Shown here: one piece after another, positions 1-5,872 of the stretch
Layout of the letters: each line of letters starts with the position of its first letter
Numbering within the stretch: position 1 is the stretch's first letter
NCBI GenBank assembly: GCA_017416885.1
Contig: JAFQAM010000335.1
Location: 1-16,007 of the forward strand
Reading direction: 5' to 3'
Origin: Clostridia bacterium
GTDB lineage: Bacteria; Bacillota; Clostridia; Oscillospirales; CAG-272
DNA: 16,007 bases
Notes under the pieces: model-generated
The model's input: the letters and a program-made list of their open reading frames with translations, nothing else
Databases searched by the model: none
What the model was told of the DNA's origin: nothing
Translations under genes and position numbers: made by a program

Positions 1-904
1 CCGGGAGTGAAGGACCGCCAAGCTGCTCCATAAGTCCGTCATATCGTCCGCCGCCGCAAACTGTGCTTTGAGCGCCGATTCCTTCGCAAATAAACTCAAA
101 TACTGTTTTGGTATAGTAGTCAAGTCCTCTTACAATTCTTGTATCAATTGAGTATTCAATATTTTGCGCGTCAAGGTAAATTTTTAATTTTTCAAGGTGG
201 TCATTACACTCATCGCAGAGATAGTCGATTGTGCAAGGTGCGTCCTTTGCAATTTCAGAGCAGATTGGGCTCTTACAGTCAAGGACACGAAGCGGATTTG
301 TCTTTAAGCGCTCCTTACAGGTATCGCAAAGCTTGTCCTCGTGGCTCTTAAAGTAATCAACTAATGCTTGTCGATATTTAGGTCTGCATTCGGGGCAGCC
401 GATTGAGTTAATGTGTAATTTAACTCCCTTAATGCCAAGCTCATTAATTAATGCGTTTGCAAGCGCGATTACTGTTGCGTCTGCGCTTGGATCCTTGGTG
501 CCGAACATTTCTGTACCGAATTGGAAAAACTCACGGCTTCTGCCCGCCTGTGGCTTTTCGTAACGGAAGCAGTTGATAATATAAAAATATTTAAGCGGCA
601 TAGCATCTGATGCTTTACCGTTTTCGATAATTGCGCGAACAACGGATGCTGTTCCCTCGGGACGAAGCGCAAATACTCTGTCCTCTCTGTCAGTGAAGGT
701 GTACATTTCCTTTTGTACAACATCAGTTACCTCACCAACGCCTCTTTTAAAGAGTGATAGCTCCTCGAAGGTTGGTGTGCGAATTTCACCAAAGCCAAAG
801 CGCTTTGCTACCTCTCTCGCTTTATTCTCTATTGTCTGCCAAATAAGCGCTTCATCCGGAAAAATATCCATTGTGCCTCTTGGCTTTTGAATTTTCTGTG
901 CCAT
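1..904 (-). CDS. hisS: Histidine--tRNA ligase, N-terminal part (runs off left edge)
   Basis: Class II aminoacyl-tRNA synthetase that charges tRNA-His with histidine in the cytoplasm. The reading frame is open from ATG at 904 to base 1, giving 301 codons; the remaining C-terminal part (end of the catalytic core and anticodon-binding domain) lies outside the window. Seen directly: the N-terminal KPRGTMDIFPDE stretch (residues 7-18), class II motif 2 around residues 112-135 (FRYEKPQAGRSREFFQFG), and both histidine-binding signatures, RGLDYYTKTVFE (259-270) and GGGRYDGL (284-291). These signatures are specific to HisRS and its paralogue HisZ; the intact motif 2 arginine and the single start favour a true synthetase. 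The start is fixed by AAGGAG just upstream (minus strand). The region around residues 170-233 is unusually rich in cysteines, with three CxxC pairs. It has its own consensus promoter, so it is probably transcribed apart from spoVG. Confidence 0.96.
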   Translation of the reverse strand, partial: MAQKIQKPRGTMDIFPDEALIWQTIENKAREVAKRFGFGEIRTPTFEELSLFKRGVGEVTDVVQKEMYTFTDREDRVFALRPEGTASVVRAIIENGKASDAMPLKYFYIINCFRYEKPQAGRSREFFQFGTEMFGTKDPSADATVIALANALINELGIKGVKLHINSIGCPECRPKYRQALVDYFKSHEDKLCDTCKERLKTNPLRVLDCKSPICSEIAKDAPCTIDYLCDECNDHLEKLKIYLDAQNIEYSIDTRIVRGLDYYTKTVFEFICEGIGAQSTVCGGGRYDGLMEQLGGPSLP

Positions 905-946
905 AATGCTCCTTATAAACATATAATATAATAGATTAACACACAT

Positions 947-975
947 ATTATAACAACATTTATTTTTTATGTCAA
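947..975 (-). promoter_or_regulatory. Perfect sigma-A promoter of hisS
   Basis: Minus-strand TTGACA (975-970), a 17-nt spacer and TATAAT (952-947) match the vegetative consensus exactly. Transcription would start near 940, giving a leader of about 36 nt that includes AAGGAG before the hisS ATG at 904. The -35 box begins only about 10 nt past the stem of the spoVG terminator. Confidence 0.85.
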
Positions 976-1014
976 TACAAAAAATAAAAATGCCGACTTA
1001 AAATCGACATTTTT
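976..1014 (-). terminator. Rho-independent terminator behind spoVG
   Basis: Bases 986-996 and 1004-1014 are complementary over 11 bp (one G-T wobble on the transcript) with a 7-nt loop. On the minus strand the stem is followed by a T-rich tract at 985-976. It ends spoVG transcription just before the hisS promoter. Confidence 0.8.
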
Positions 1015-1030
1015 ACATATAGCTGCTTTC

Positions 1031-1327
1031 TTATGCCTCAACGGAATCTGTTTCGTCTGCAAACTCAGCAGTAGCAAGACCGTCAAAGTATGCTTTGATT
1101 ACTGCGCCCTCAAGCTCTGCTCTGAAATCAGAGTTGATTGGATGCACGATGTCTCTGTATGTTCCGTCAGGATTCTTTCTGCTTGGCATTACGATAAAGA
1201 ATTTATCTCTTGCATTGATAACCTTAATATCGTGAATTGCTAAAGCTCCGCCGATAGTTACTGACACTACCGCCTTCATTGGTCCTTCCTTGAAATACTT
1301 TCTGATTTTGATATCAGTTACAACCAT
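1031..1327 (-). CDS. spoVG: SpoVG family regulator
   Basis: Small RNA/DNA-binding regulator, 98 residues from the preferred start. In Bacillus SpoVG influences asymmetric septation at sporulation; in other Firmicutes it affects capsule and virulence genes. The family core is clear: VTDIKIRKY at the N terminus, then FIVMPSRKNPDGTYRDIVHP, the most conserved block, followed by INSDFRAELEGAVI. The acidic C-terminal tail (ADETDSVEA) is variable in the family. An in-frame ATG 15 bases upstream (1342) is rejected as start because GGAGG at 1340-1336 lies inside that extension and 8 nt before the ATG at 1327. The gene is divergent from murC and monocistronic, with its own terminator. Confidence 0.95.
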   Translation of the reverse strand: MVVTDIKIRKYFKEGPMKAVVSVTIGGALAIHDIKVINARDKFFIVMPSRKNPDGTYRDIVHPINSDFRAELEGAVIKAYFDGLATAEFADETDSVEA

Positions 1328-1335
1328 TTTTGTGT

Positions 1336-1340
1336 CCTCC
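1336..1340 (-). promoter_or_regulatory. Shine-Dalgarno that decides the spoVG start
   Basis: GGAGG on the minus strand, 8 nt before ATG 1327. It overlaps the upstream in-frame ATG at 1342, which has no such site of its own. Confidence 0.85.
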
Positions 1341-1381
1341 ATTTTTGTAATTGAACTTTGTACTTTTAATCAACATTAATG

Positions 1382-1390
1382 ATTATACCA
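1382..1390 (-). promoter_or_regulatory. Likely spoVG promoter (extended -10)
   Basis: Minus-strand TGGTATAAT (1390-1382) is an extended -10 element of the TGnTATAAT type. No good -35 hexamer lies 16-18 nt upstream, which fits an extended -10 promoter. It would give a leader of about 48 nt. I found no sigma-H-like element that I could defend. Confidence 0.5.
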
Positions 1391-1497
1391 TTAAATTATG
1401 AACAAATTTTATATCTTATGTAATGTTTAAATGAAATTATTCTGATTTTTTTGTGAAAATCGCTAAAATTCTGTAAAAAAGAGGAGTTTTTTGGGTT

Positions 1498-2853
1498 ATG
1501 GCACTTTTGAACACCGATTTTTCTGTTAACAAAATAGACACATTTTTCAGTTCTGCCAAAAGAATTTTCTTTATTGGCATCGGGGGAGTGAGCATGTCCT
1601 CCCTTGCAAAATACTGCTTAAATGAGGGGAAGGCGGTGTTTGGATACGATAAAAAAAGAAGTGAAATTACAGAGAAATTGGAAAAGGATTGCCATATAAA
1701 ATACTATTCCTCAACGGATAGCGTTTACGGAATGGATTTAGTGATTTATACAACGGCAATTGATGAAAACAACATTGAATACAGTCACGCGAAAAGGCTG
1801 AATATTCCCCTTATTTCCCGTGGAAATTTTTTAGGATATGTTATGACGAAATACAAAAACAGGATTGGCATTTGCGGTATGCACGGAAAAAGCACCGTAA
1901 CATCAATGCTACATCATATTTTTGCCGAAGCTAAAAAAGAGCCGACAACATTTTGCGGCGGTGAGATGGTGGGATACGGTTGCTCGGTGCTTGGTGGGAA
2001 TGAATACTGTATTTTTGAAGCATGTGAGTATTTAGATGCGTTTTTGCGTTTTAATCCTACCGAAAGCGTAATAACGAATATTGATTATGACCATCCCGAT
2101 TATTTTAAGAGTAAAGAACAGATTTTAGAATCCTTTCAAAAATATGCAAGTCTAAATGAAAGAGTGTATATAAACAGTGATGATGAGCTATCAAAAATAA
2201 TTAAGCATAATAGTATAGTGACATACGGAATAAAAAATGATGCAAGATATATGGCGAAAATCGTACACTCTCCCCACTCAAATGAGTTTTTTGTGTATAG
2301 AGACGGCGATGTGGTTGCTATGTGTAGATTAAAGCTTTTCGGTGAGCATTTTGTGTATGATGCGCTATGCGCATTTGCGGTTGCGTATGAAAATATGATT
2401 GATACAAATGTGATTGTAAATGCACTCAATACCTTTGAGGGGACAAAAAGACGAATGGAGCTTATTAAAAAAGCAGACACAGGTGCGGATATTTTTGTAG
2501 ATTATGCTCATCATCCAACTGAAATTAAAGCGTCAATTAATGGCCTGAAAGCAATGGGATATAAGAAAATCACCTGCATATATCAGGCGCATACATTTTC
2601 AAGGACATACTATTTATATGATGAATTTAAAAACGCCTTTAGAGGTGTGGATAATTTAATAATTGCGCCCACATTTTCGGCAAGAGAGATAAACACCTTT
2701 GGCTTCACCGATTATGATTTTGCATTGCACTGCGGCGGTATATTTATAGATGATTACAAAAAAATAGCGGAATGTGTGGATAAAGCCGAATCTGACGCAA
2801 TTGTAATTATGGGCGCAGGGGATTTAAATACAAAGTTAAAGCTTAATATTTAG
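1498..2853 (+). CDS. murC: UDP-N-acetylmuramate--L-alanine ligase
   Basis: Cytoplasmic Mur ligase that adds L-alanine to UDP-MurNAc using ATP, the first peptide step of peptidoglycan synthesis. 451 residues, a little shorter than the Escherichia coli enzyme. Domain order is complete: N-terminal UDP-binding Rossmann domain with GIGGVSMSSLA (27-37); central ATPase domain with P-loop GMHGKST (127-133), EACEYLDAF (174-182) and NIDYDHPDYF (194-203); C-terminal domain with KRRM (317-320), DYAHHPTE (335-342), QAHTFSRT (363-370) and GAGD (439-442). DYAHHPTE and the HTFSRT block are diagnostic for MurC rather than MurD, MurE or MurF. The EACEY form in place of EADES is, as I recall, usual in Clostridia. 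GAGGAG at 1481-1486 lies 11 nt before the ATG, slightly long spacing, but no better start exists. It stands alone, divergent from spoVG, with a repeat-rich region behind it. Confidence 0.96.
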   Translation: MALLNTDFSVNKIDTFFSSAKRIFFIGIGGVSMSSLAKYCLNEGKAVFGYDKKRSEITEKLEKDCHIKYYSSTDSVYGMDLVIYTTAIDENNIEYSHAKRLNIPLISRGNFLGYVMTKYKNRIGICGMHGKSTVTSMLHHIFAEAKKEPTTFCGGEMVGYGCSVLGGNEYCIFEACEYLDAFLRFNPTESVITNIDYDHPDYFKSKEQILESFQKYASLNERVYINSDDELSKIIKHNSIVTYGIKNDARYMAKIVHSPHSNEFFVYRDGDVVAMCRLKLFGEHFVYDALCAFAVAYENMIDTNVIVNALNTFEGTKRRMELIKKADTGADIFVDYAHHPTEIKASINGLKAMGYKKITCIYQAHTFSRTYYLYDEFKNAFRGVDNLIIAPTFSAREINTFGFTDYDFALHCGGIFIDDYKKIAECVDKAESDAIVIMGAGDLNTKLKLNI

Positions 2854-2856
2854 GGA

Positions 2857-2886
2857 ATAGCCCATAGGGGCTATCTGCTTTCGCAG
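2857..2886 (+). other. Two consecutive short hairpins after murC
   Basis: ATAGCCC (2857-2863) and GGGCTAT (2868-2874) form a 7-bp stem with an ATAG loop. It is followed at once by CTGC-TTTC-GCAG (2875-2886). Neither is followed by a T-run, so I do not call an intrinsic terminator. They may be outer units of the hairpin array that follows. Confidence 0.6.
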
Positions 2887-2910
2887 GGGTTCACTATGCT
2901 CACAGGGATA

Positions 2911-3054
2911 TAAATGCACCGAAGTGCAATTTATGAACAAGGTTCAATTCATGTGCTATGCCTCCCTTACTGCTTAAGAGAGGGGGACCACGGATGTGGT
3001 GGTAGGTTTGCAATTCATGAGGCTTGCCTCAATTCATATCAAAATGCCAATTCA
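2911..3054. repeat. Micro-hairpin array 1, linker ATTCA
   Basis: This fills most of the gene-free stretch between murC and the methyltransferase. Short self-complementary units are separated by ATTCA or a close variant. Units: TGCAC-CGAA-GTGCA (2915-2928), TGAAC-AAG-GTTCA (2934-2946), a large structured insert (2952-3012) and TGAGG-CTTG-CCTCA (3018-3031). A degenerate 13-nt unit follows at 3037-3049. Linkers are ATTTA at 2929-2933 and ATTCA at 2947-2951, 3013-3017, 3032-3036 and 3050-3054. Stems differ in sequence but each pairs with itself, and every unit begins with T and ends with A. The first stem can extend through flanking ATAAA/TTTAT. No reading frame is supported here. Confidence 0.75.
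2953..3011. repeat. Structured insert inside array 1 (REP/MITE-like)
   Basis: An outsized unit lies between two ATTCA linkers. It contains an 8-bp stem with one mismatch (2961-2968 with 2976-2983) and a 5-bp stem ACCAC-GGAT-GTGGT (2987-3000). The motif of a C-rich arm, a G-rich run and then a CCAC/GTGG hairpin resembles dispersed palindromic repeats that I recall from gut Clostridia. No transposase is nearby. Confidence 0.5.
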
Positions 3055-3094
3055 TTTATTGATGGTTAATGCTTGGTTGCTAACATTAAAACAC

Positions 3095-3123
3095 TTGATT
3101 TTTTTAGTATAATATTGTATAAT
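3095..3123 (+). promoter_or_regulatory. Promoter of the methyltransferase-hslO-acyltransferase group
   Basis: TTGATT (3095-3100), a 17-nt spacer and TATAAT (3118-3123). A second TATAAT at 3108-3113 is too close to this -35 box to use it. Transcription would start near 3130, about 23 nt before the ATG at 3153, so array 1 is upstream of and outside this transcript. Confidence 0.7.
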
Positions 3124-3152
3124 ATATCGAAAGATTAGTAAAGAGGTTTGAA

Positions 3153-3908
3153 ATGAAGCAATATTCTAATTTAGCAAGCGTATATGATTTATTAAATGAT
3201 GAGTATGACTATAATAGATATGCGCAGTTTTTGGACAGCGAGATAAGGACTAATGAAAAGACAAAATCAAGCCTTGTTTTAGACCTTGCCTGTGGCACGG
3301 GCAAGATTACATTTGCTCTCCGTGCGCTTGGATATGATATGACGGGCGTTGATTTAAGCGAGGAAATGCTATCCGTGGCTAAGGATGTGTGCTATGATAA
3401 ATGCATTAATGATATTTTATGGCTATGTCAGGATATGCGCGAGCTTGAGCTTTACGGAACTGTTGATGCTTGCGTTTGCTGTCTTGACAGTATTAATTAT
3501 TTAACTAAAATCGGGGATGTTAAAAAATGCTTTTCCTTGGTGCATAATTATCTTATCCCCGACGGAGTGTTTATTTTTGATGTAAATACTCCTTATAGAT
3601 TTGAGAATGTTTATGCAAATAATGACTATGTTTTAGAGGACGAGTCTTCTCTTCTTGCGTGGCGAAATGAGTACAATGAAAAAAGCAAGCTTTGTAGATT
3701 TTATTTGAGCATTTTTGAGGAAACCGAGGACGGTACATATGAGCGAAGCGACGAGGTACAAACAGAAAAATGCTACTCTATGAAGCAGATAAAAGCGGCG
3801 CTTAATGAGTGTGGCTTTGAGATAATTAAGGTTTACGGCGACCTTGACAAAAACGATGCTACCGATACTAATGAAAAATGGTATTTTGTAGCGAGATGTA
3901 TTAAATAA
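3153..3908 (+). CDS. Class I SAM-dependent methyltransferase (methyltransferase-25 type)
   Basis: Soluble Rossmann-fold methyltransferase, 251 residues; substrate unknown. Motif I is VLDLACGTG (42-50), the acidic ribose-binding strand is GVDLSEEML (65-73), QDMREL (93-98) marks the adenine-side motif II, and LDSINYL (111-117) plus LIPDGVFIFDVNTPYRF (134-150) give the remaining core. The overall form resembles the YqeM-like proteins of Firmicutes, but I would not assign that name from sequence alone. AGAGG at 3142-3146 supports the ATG. It heads a likely operon with hslO (30 bases downstream) and the acyltransferase. The last codons and stop have been tandemly duplicated just downstream (see the 15-base repeat). 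Confidence 0.85.
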   Translation: MKQYSNLASVYDLLNDEYDYNRYAQFLDSEIRTNEKTKSSLVLDLACGTGKITFALRALGYDMTGVDLSEEMLSVAKDVCYDKCINDILWLCQDMRELELYGTVDACVCCLDSINYLTKIGDVKKCFSLVHNYLIPDGVFIFDVNTPYRFENVYANNDYVLEDESSLLAWRNEYNEKSKLCRFYLSIFEETEDGTYERSDEVQTEKCYSMKQIKAALNECGFEIIKVYGDLDKNDATDTNEKWYFVARCIK

Positions 3909-3923
3909 AGATGTACTAAATAA
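3894..3923 (+). repeat. 15-base tandem duplication over the methyltransferase stop
   Basis: AGATGTATTAAATAA (3894-3908) is followed directly by AGATGTACTAAATAA (3909-3923), differing at one base. The unit length is a multiple of three, so the second copy repeats the last four codons and the stop in frame. The copy lies entirely after the first stop and just before the hslO ribosome site GAGG (3928-3931). Confidence 0.9.
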
Positions 3924-3938
3924 AGATGAGGTAGAAAA

Positions 3939-4829
3939 ATGAGTTCAACAATTTTAAGAGCAATGACACGAGACGGAAGCGCTCGCGCGTATGTAATAAA
4001 TTCAACCGAAATGGTAAATAAAGCAATTGAATACCATCAAACTGCGCCTACTGCAACTGCGCTTATGGGCAGACTTTTGACTGCGACCTCTGTTATGGGC
4101 ACTATGCTTCCCGAGGATGGCTGTACTATGTCTGTTTCTATAAGAGGTAACGGCCTTGCGGGCACTACTATTGCAGTTAGCGATTACTACGGAAATATTA
4201 AATGCTGTATTACTAATCCCATGGCTGACCTACCTCTAAAGCCTAACGGAAAGTTAGATGTAAGCGGTATTGTTGGCGGCGGTACGCTTGTTGTATCCAA
4301 GGATGTGGGAGATGAGGCTCCGTTTAATGGAGCTATTGAGCTTGTAAGCGGTGAGGTTGCTGAGGATATTGCATCATATTATGCTCAGAGCGAGCAAACT
4401 CCTACTCTTTGTGCGCTTGGTGTTTTGGTGGATGTGGACCATACCTGTAAATCTGCCGGCGGTGTGTTTGTTCAGCTTTTGCCATTTGCTGATGATGAGG
4501 TAGTATCAAAATTAGAGGAAAATGCAAAAAATTTATCAAATGTTTCCTTAAAGTTTAGTCAAGGTTTATCTAACGAGGATATACTTAAAATCGCATTAGA
4601 GGGAATTGAATATGATTTATTCGATGAGCTTGAGGTTGAATACAAGTGCGATTGCTCCCGTGAAAGAACAGAAAAAGCTCTTATAAGCGTTGGCAAAAAG
4701 GAATGCGAGGACATTTTCGCTGAGCAAAAATCTAAGGGTGAGGAAGAGGTAATCACGCTTGAATGTAACTTCTGTAATGCAAAATACAGATTTACCAAGG
4801 AGCATGTTGCTAAGCTTTTTAAGAAATAA
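3939..4829 (+). CDS. hslO: Hsp33 redox-regulated chaperonin
   Basis: Cytoplasmic holdase activated by oxidative unfolding. In the reduced state four cysteines bind zinc; hypochlorite or peroxide plus heat oxidises them and exposes the client-binding surface. 296 residues, the usual family length. Seen: N-terminal RAMTRDGSARAYVI, the SVMGTML and SIRGNGLAGTTIAVSDYYG core, NPMADLPLKPNGKLDVSG (93-110), and the C-terminal zinc centre CDC (237-239) and CNFC (276-279), that is CxC...CxxC. GAGG at 3928-3931 sits 7 nt before the ATG. It is probably co-transcribed with the methyltransferase upstream and the acyltransferase downstream. Additional cysteines (for example 89, 90, 158, 170, 256) lie outside the redox switch. 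Confidence 0.96.
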   Translation: MSSTILRAMTRDGSARAYVINSTEMVNKAIEYHQTAPTATALMGRLLTATSVMGTMLPEDGCTMSVSIRGNGLAGTTIAVSDYYGNIKCCITNPMADLPLKPNGKLDVSGIVGGGTLVVSKDVGDEAPFNGAIELVSGEVAEDIASYYAQSEQTPTLCALGVLVDVDHTCKSAGGVFVQLLPFADDEVVSKLEENAKNLSNVSLKFSQGLSNEDILKIALEGIEYDLFDELEVEYKCDCSRERTEKALISVGKKECEDIFAEQKSKGEEEVITLECNFCNAKYRFTKEHVAKLFKK

Positions 4830-4915
4830 TAAAAAGCGTGGCGACACTACGCAAAATGAGCAAAAAACCAAATAATAAAACAGCAAAAAACGAAACAATA
4901 AAAATTACATCATCT

Positions 4916-4920
4916 AAGGA
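4916..4920 (+). promoter_or_regulatory. Shine-Dalgarno favouring the short acyltransferase start
   Basis: AAGGA lies 10 nt before ATG 4931. The two upstream in-frame starts (GTG 4838 and ATG 4856) have no recognisable ribosome site. Bases 4836-4852 can instead form a 6-bp hairpin around CGACA that would cover the GTG. Confidence 0.5.
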
Positions 4921-4930
4921 AAACAGAAAA

Positions 4931-5647
4931 ATGTGGTTCAGAGGAATAAAAAAATTCCTAAGAAGCACGGGCAGATATAAAAAGCCCGAGTTTGTTTTTC
5001 TTGGCGAGGAATTTTCCTATGGCGGTATTATTTTAAGCAACCACGAGGGCACTGATGCGCCTATGTCGTTAGAGCTTTACACCGATATTCCTATTCGTAT
5101 GTGGGGCGCTTACGAAATGAACTCGGGTGTAATTAAAATGTACAAGTATCAGTCAAGGGTTTATTATCACGAAAAGAAGCATTGGAATTTGCATCTTGCA
5201 AGACTGTTTTGCTTGATTGCAAGCCCTATTACAAATATTTTCTATAAGGGACTTAATCTTATATCCACTTATCGCGATGCAAGATTTGTAAAAACTATTC
5301 GCGAAAGCATTGATGCGATTAAGCGCGGTGAGAATATTGTTGTTTTTCCTGAGGATTCCACAAACGGATATCTTAAGGAGTTAGAAGGCTTCCACGCAGG
5401 CTTCGCGATGCTTGCGGACACCTGTTTAAAAAGAGGTATTGATGTACCGATTTTCGTTACATATTTTGATAAGGAAAATCTACGGTATATAGTTGATGAG
5501 CCTGTTTACTATTCTACCTTGAAAAAGGATGGCAGAACAAGATGCGATATTGCAAAAATCCTTGTGGACAGATGTAATGAGCTTGGAAAAATGTCATATG
5601 AGAAAAAGAGCGCAGAGCAAAAGACAGAGGATGTAATTAATCAGTAA
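4931..5647 (+). CDS. PlsC-like lysophospholipid acyltransferase
   Basis: Member of the 1-acyl-glycerol-3-phosphate acyltransferase (LPLAT) superfamily, which transfers an acyl chain to a lysolipid or related acceptor at the inner membrane face. 238 residues from ATG 4931, or 269 from GTG 4838. The catalytic motif NHEGTD (37-42, of the NHx4D type) and the acceptor-binding FPEDSTNGY (139-147, matching the FPEGT motif with D for G) are both present, followed by EGFHAGFAMLA. The stretch LARLFCLIASPITNIF is the main hydrophobic segment and may associate with the membrane. A third motif near VPIFVTYF (172-179) is also family-like. I chose 4931 because of its ribosome site and because the extra 31 residues are a Lys/Asn-rich stretch with no domain character; the longer start cannot be excluded. 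The true acceptor is unknown, so I do not call it plsC. It closes the methyltransferase-hslO group. Confidence 0.8.
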   Translation: MWFRGIKKFLRSTGRYKKPEFVFLGEEFSYGGIILSNHEGTDAPMSLELYTDIPIRMWGAYEMNSGVIKMYKYQSRVYYHEKKHWNLHLARLFCLIASPITNIFYKGLNLISTYRDARFVKTIRESIDAIKRGENIVVFPEDSTNGYLKELEGFHAGFAMLADTCLKRGIDVPIFVTYFDKENLRYIVDEPVYYSTLKKDGRTRCDIAKILVDRCNELGKMSYEKKSAEQKTEDVINQ

Positions 5648-5658
5648 AAATACGATTT

Positions 5659-5690
5659 GGGAGAAAAATTTTCTCCCTTTTTGTTTTTTA
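5659..5690 (+). terminator. Rho-independent terminator after the acyltransferase
   Basis: GGGAGAAA (5659-5666) pairs with TTTCTCCC (5670-5677) over 8 bp with a 3-nt loop, then a T-rich tract runs to 5690. It ends the three-gene group that begins at 3153. Confidence 0.9.
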
Positions 5691-5697
5691 TTACCTA

Positions 5698-5726
5698 TTT
5701 ACTTTTATAATATATTATGATAAAAT
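5698..5726 (+). promoter_or_regulatory. Likely uvrB promoter
   Basis: TTTACT (5698-5703), a 17-nt spacer and TAAAAT (5721-5726), with TGA just before the -10, giving an extended -10. A competing TATAAT at 5706-5711 lacks a good -35. Transcription from about 5733 would put the whole of hairpin array 2 in the uvrB leader. I see no well-spaced LexA box. Confidence 0.5.
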
Positions 5727-5757
5727 ATTAGTGCGAAATTAGCGGGAGTGGAATATG

Positions 5758-5857
5758 CAACCCCGTGGGGTGATGATATGCACTCCTTTGGAATGATGAT
5801 ATACAACCTAACGGTTGATGATATACACGCATTCTGTGTGATTGCGACTTTGTCGCA
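5758..5857 (+). repeat. Micro-hairpin array 2, linker ATGATATR, in the uvrB leader
   Basis: Five consecutive 14-15-nt units occupy the leader up to the ribosome site. H1 is 5758-5772 (CAACCC-CGTG-GGGTG, one bulge), H2 5781-5795 (CACTCC-TTT-GGAATG, one mismatch), H3 5804-5817 (CAACC-TAAC-GGTTG), H4 5826-5840 (CACGC-ATTCT-GTGTG, one G-T pair) and H5 5843-5857 (TGCGAC-TTT-GTCGCA, perfect). H1 to H4 all begin CA and end TG and are joined by 8-nt linkers ATGATATG (5773-5780), ATGATATA (5796-5803) and ATGATATA (5818-5825). A partial linker (AATATG) precedes H1. The period is about 23 nt. H5 ends 3 nt before the AGGAG of uvrB. Confidence 0.8.
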
Positions 5858-5872
5858 GAAAGGAGCAAAACA

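Noticed and set aside
469..723. Separate small gene on the minus strand inside hisS
   Set aside because: The hisS frame through this region contains the diagnostic HisRS motifs; the alternative frame has no family character.
905..960. T-box leader upstream of hisS
   Set aside because: The leader from the promoter is only about 36 nt, too short for a T-box specifier and antiterminator, and no T-box consensus is visible.
2857..2886. Intrinsic terminator of murC
   Set aside because: The hairpins are real but no T-run follows either stem.
2911..3054. CRISPR array
   Set aside because: Repeats are only 5-9 nt, spacers are short and self-complementary, and no cas genes are near. The same holds for arrays 2 and 3.
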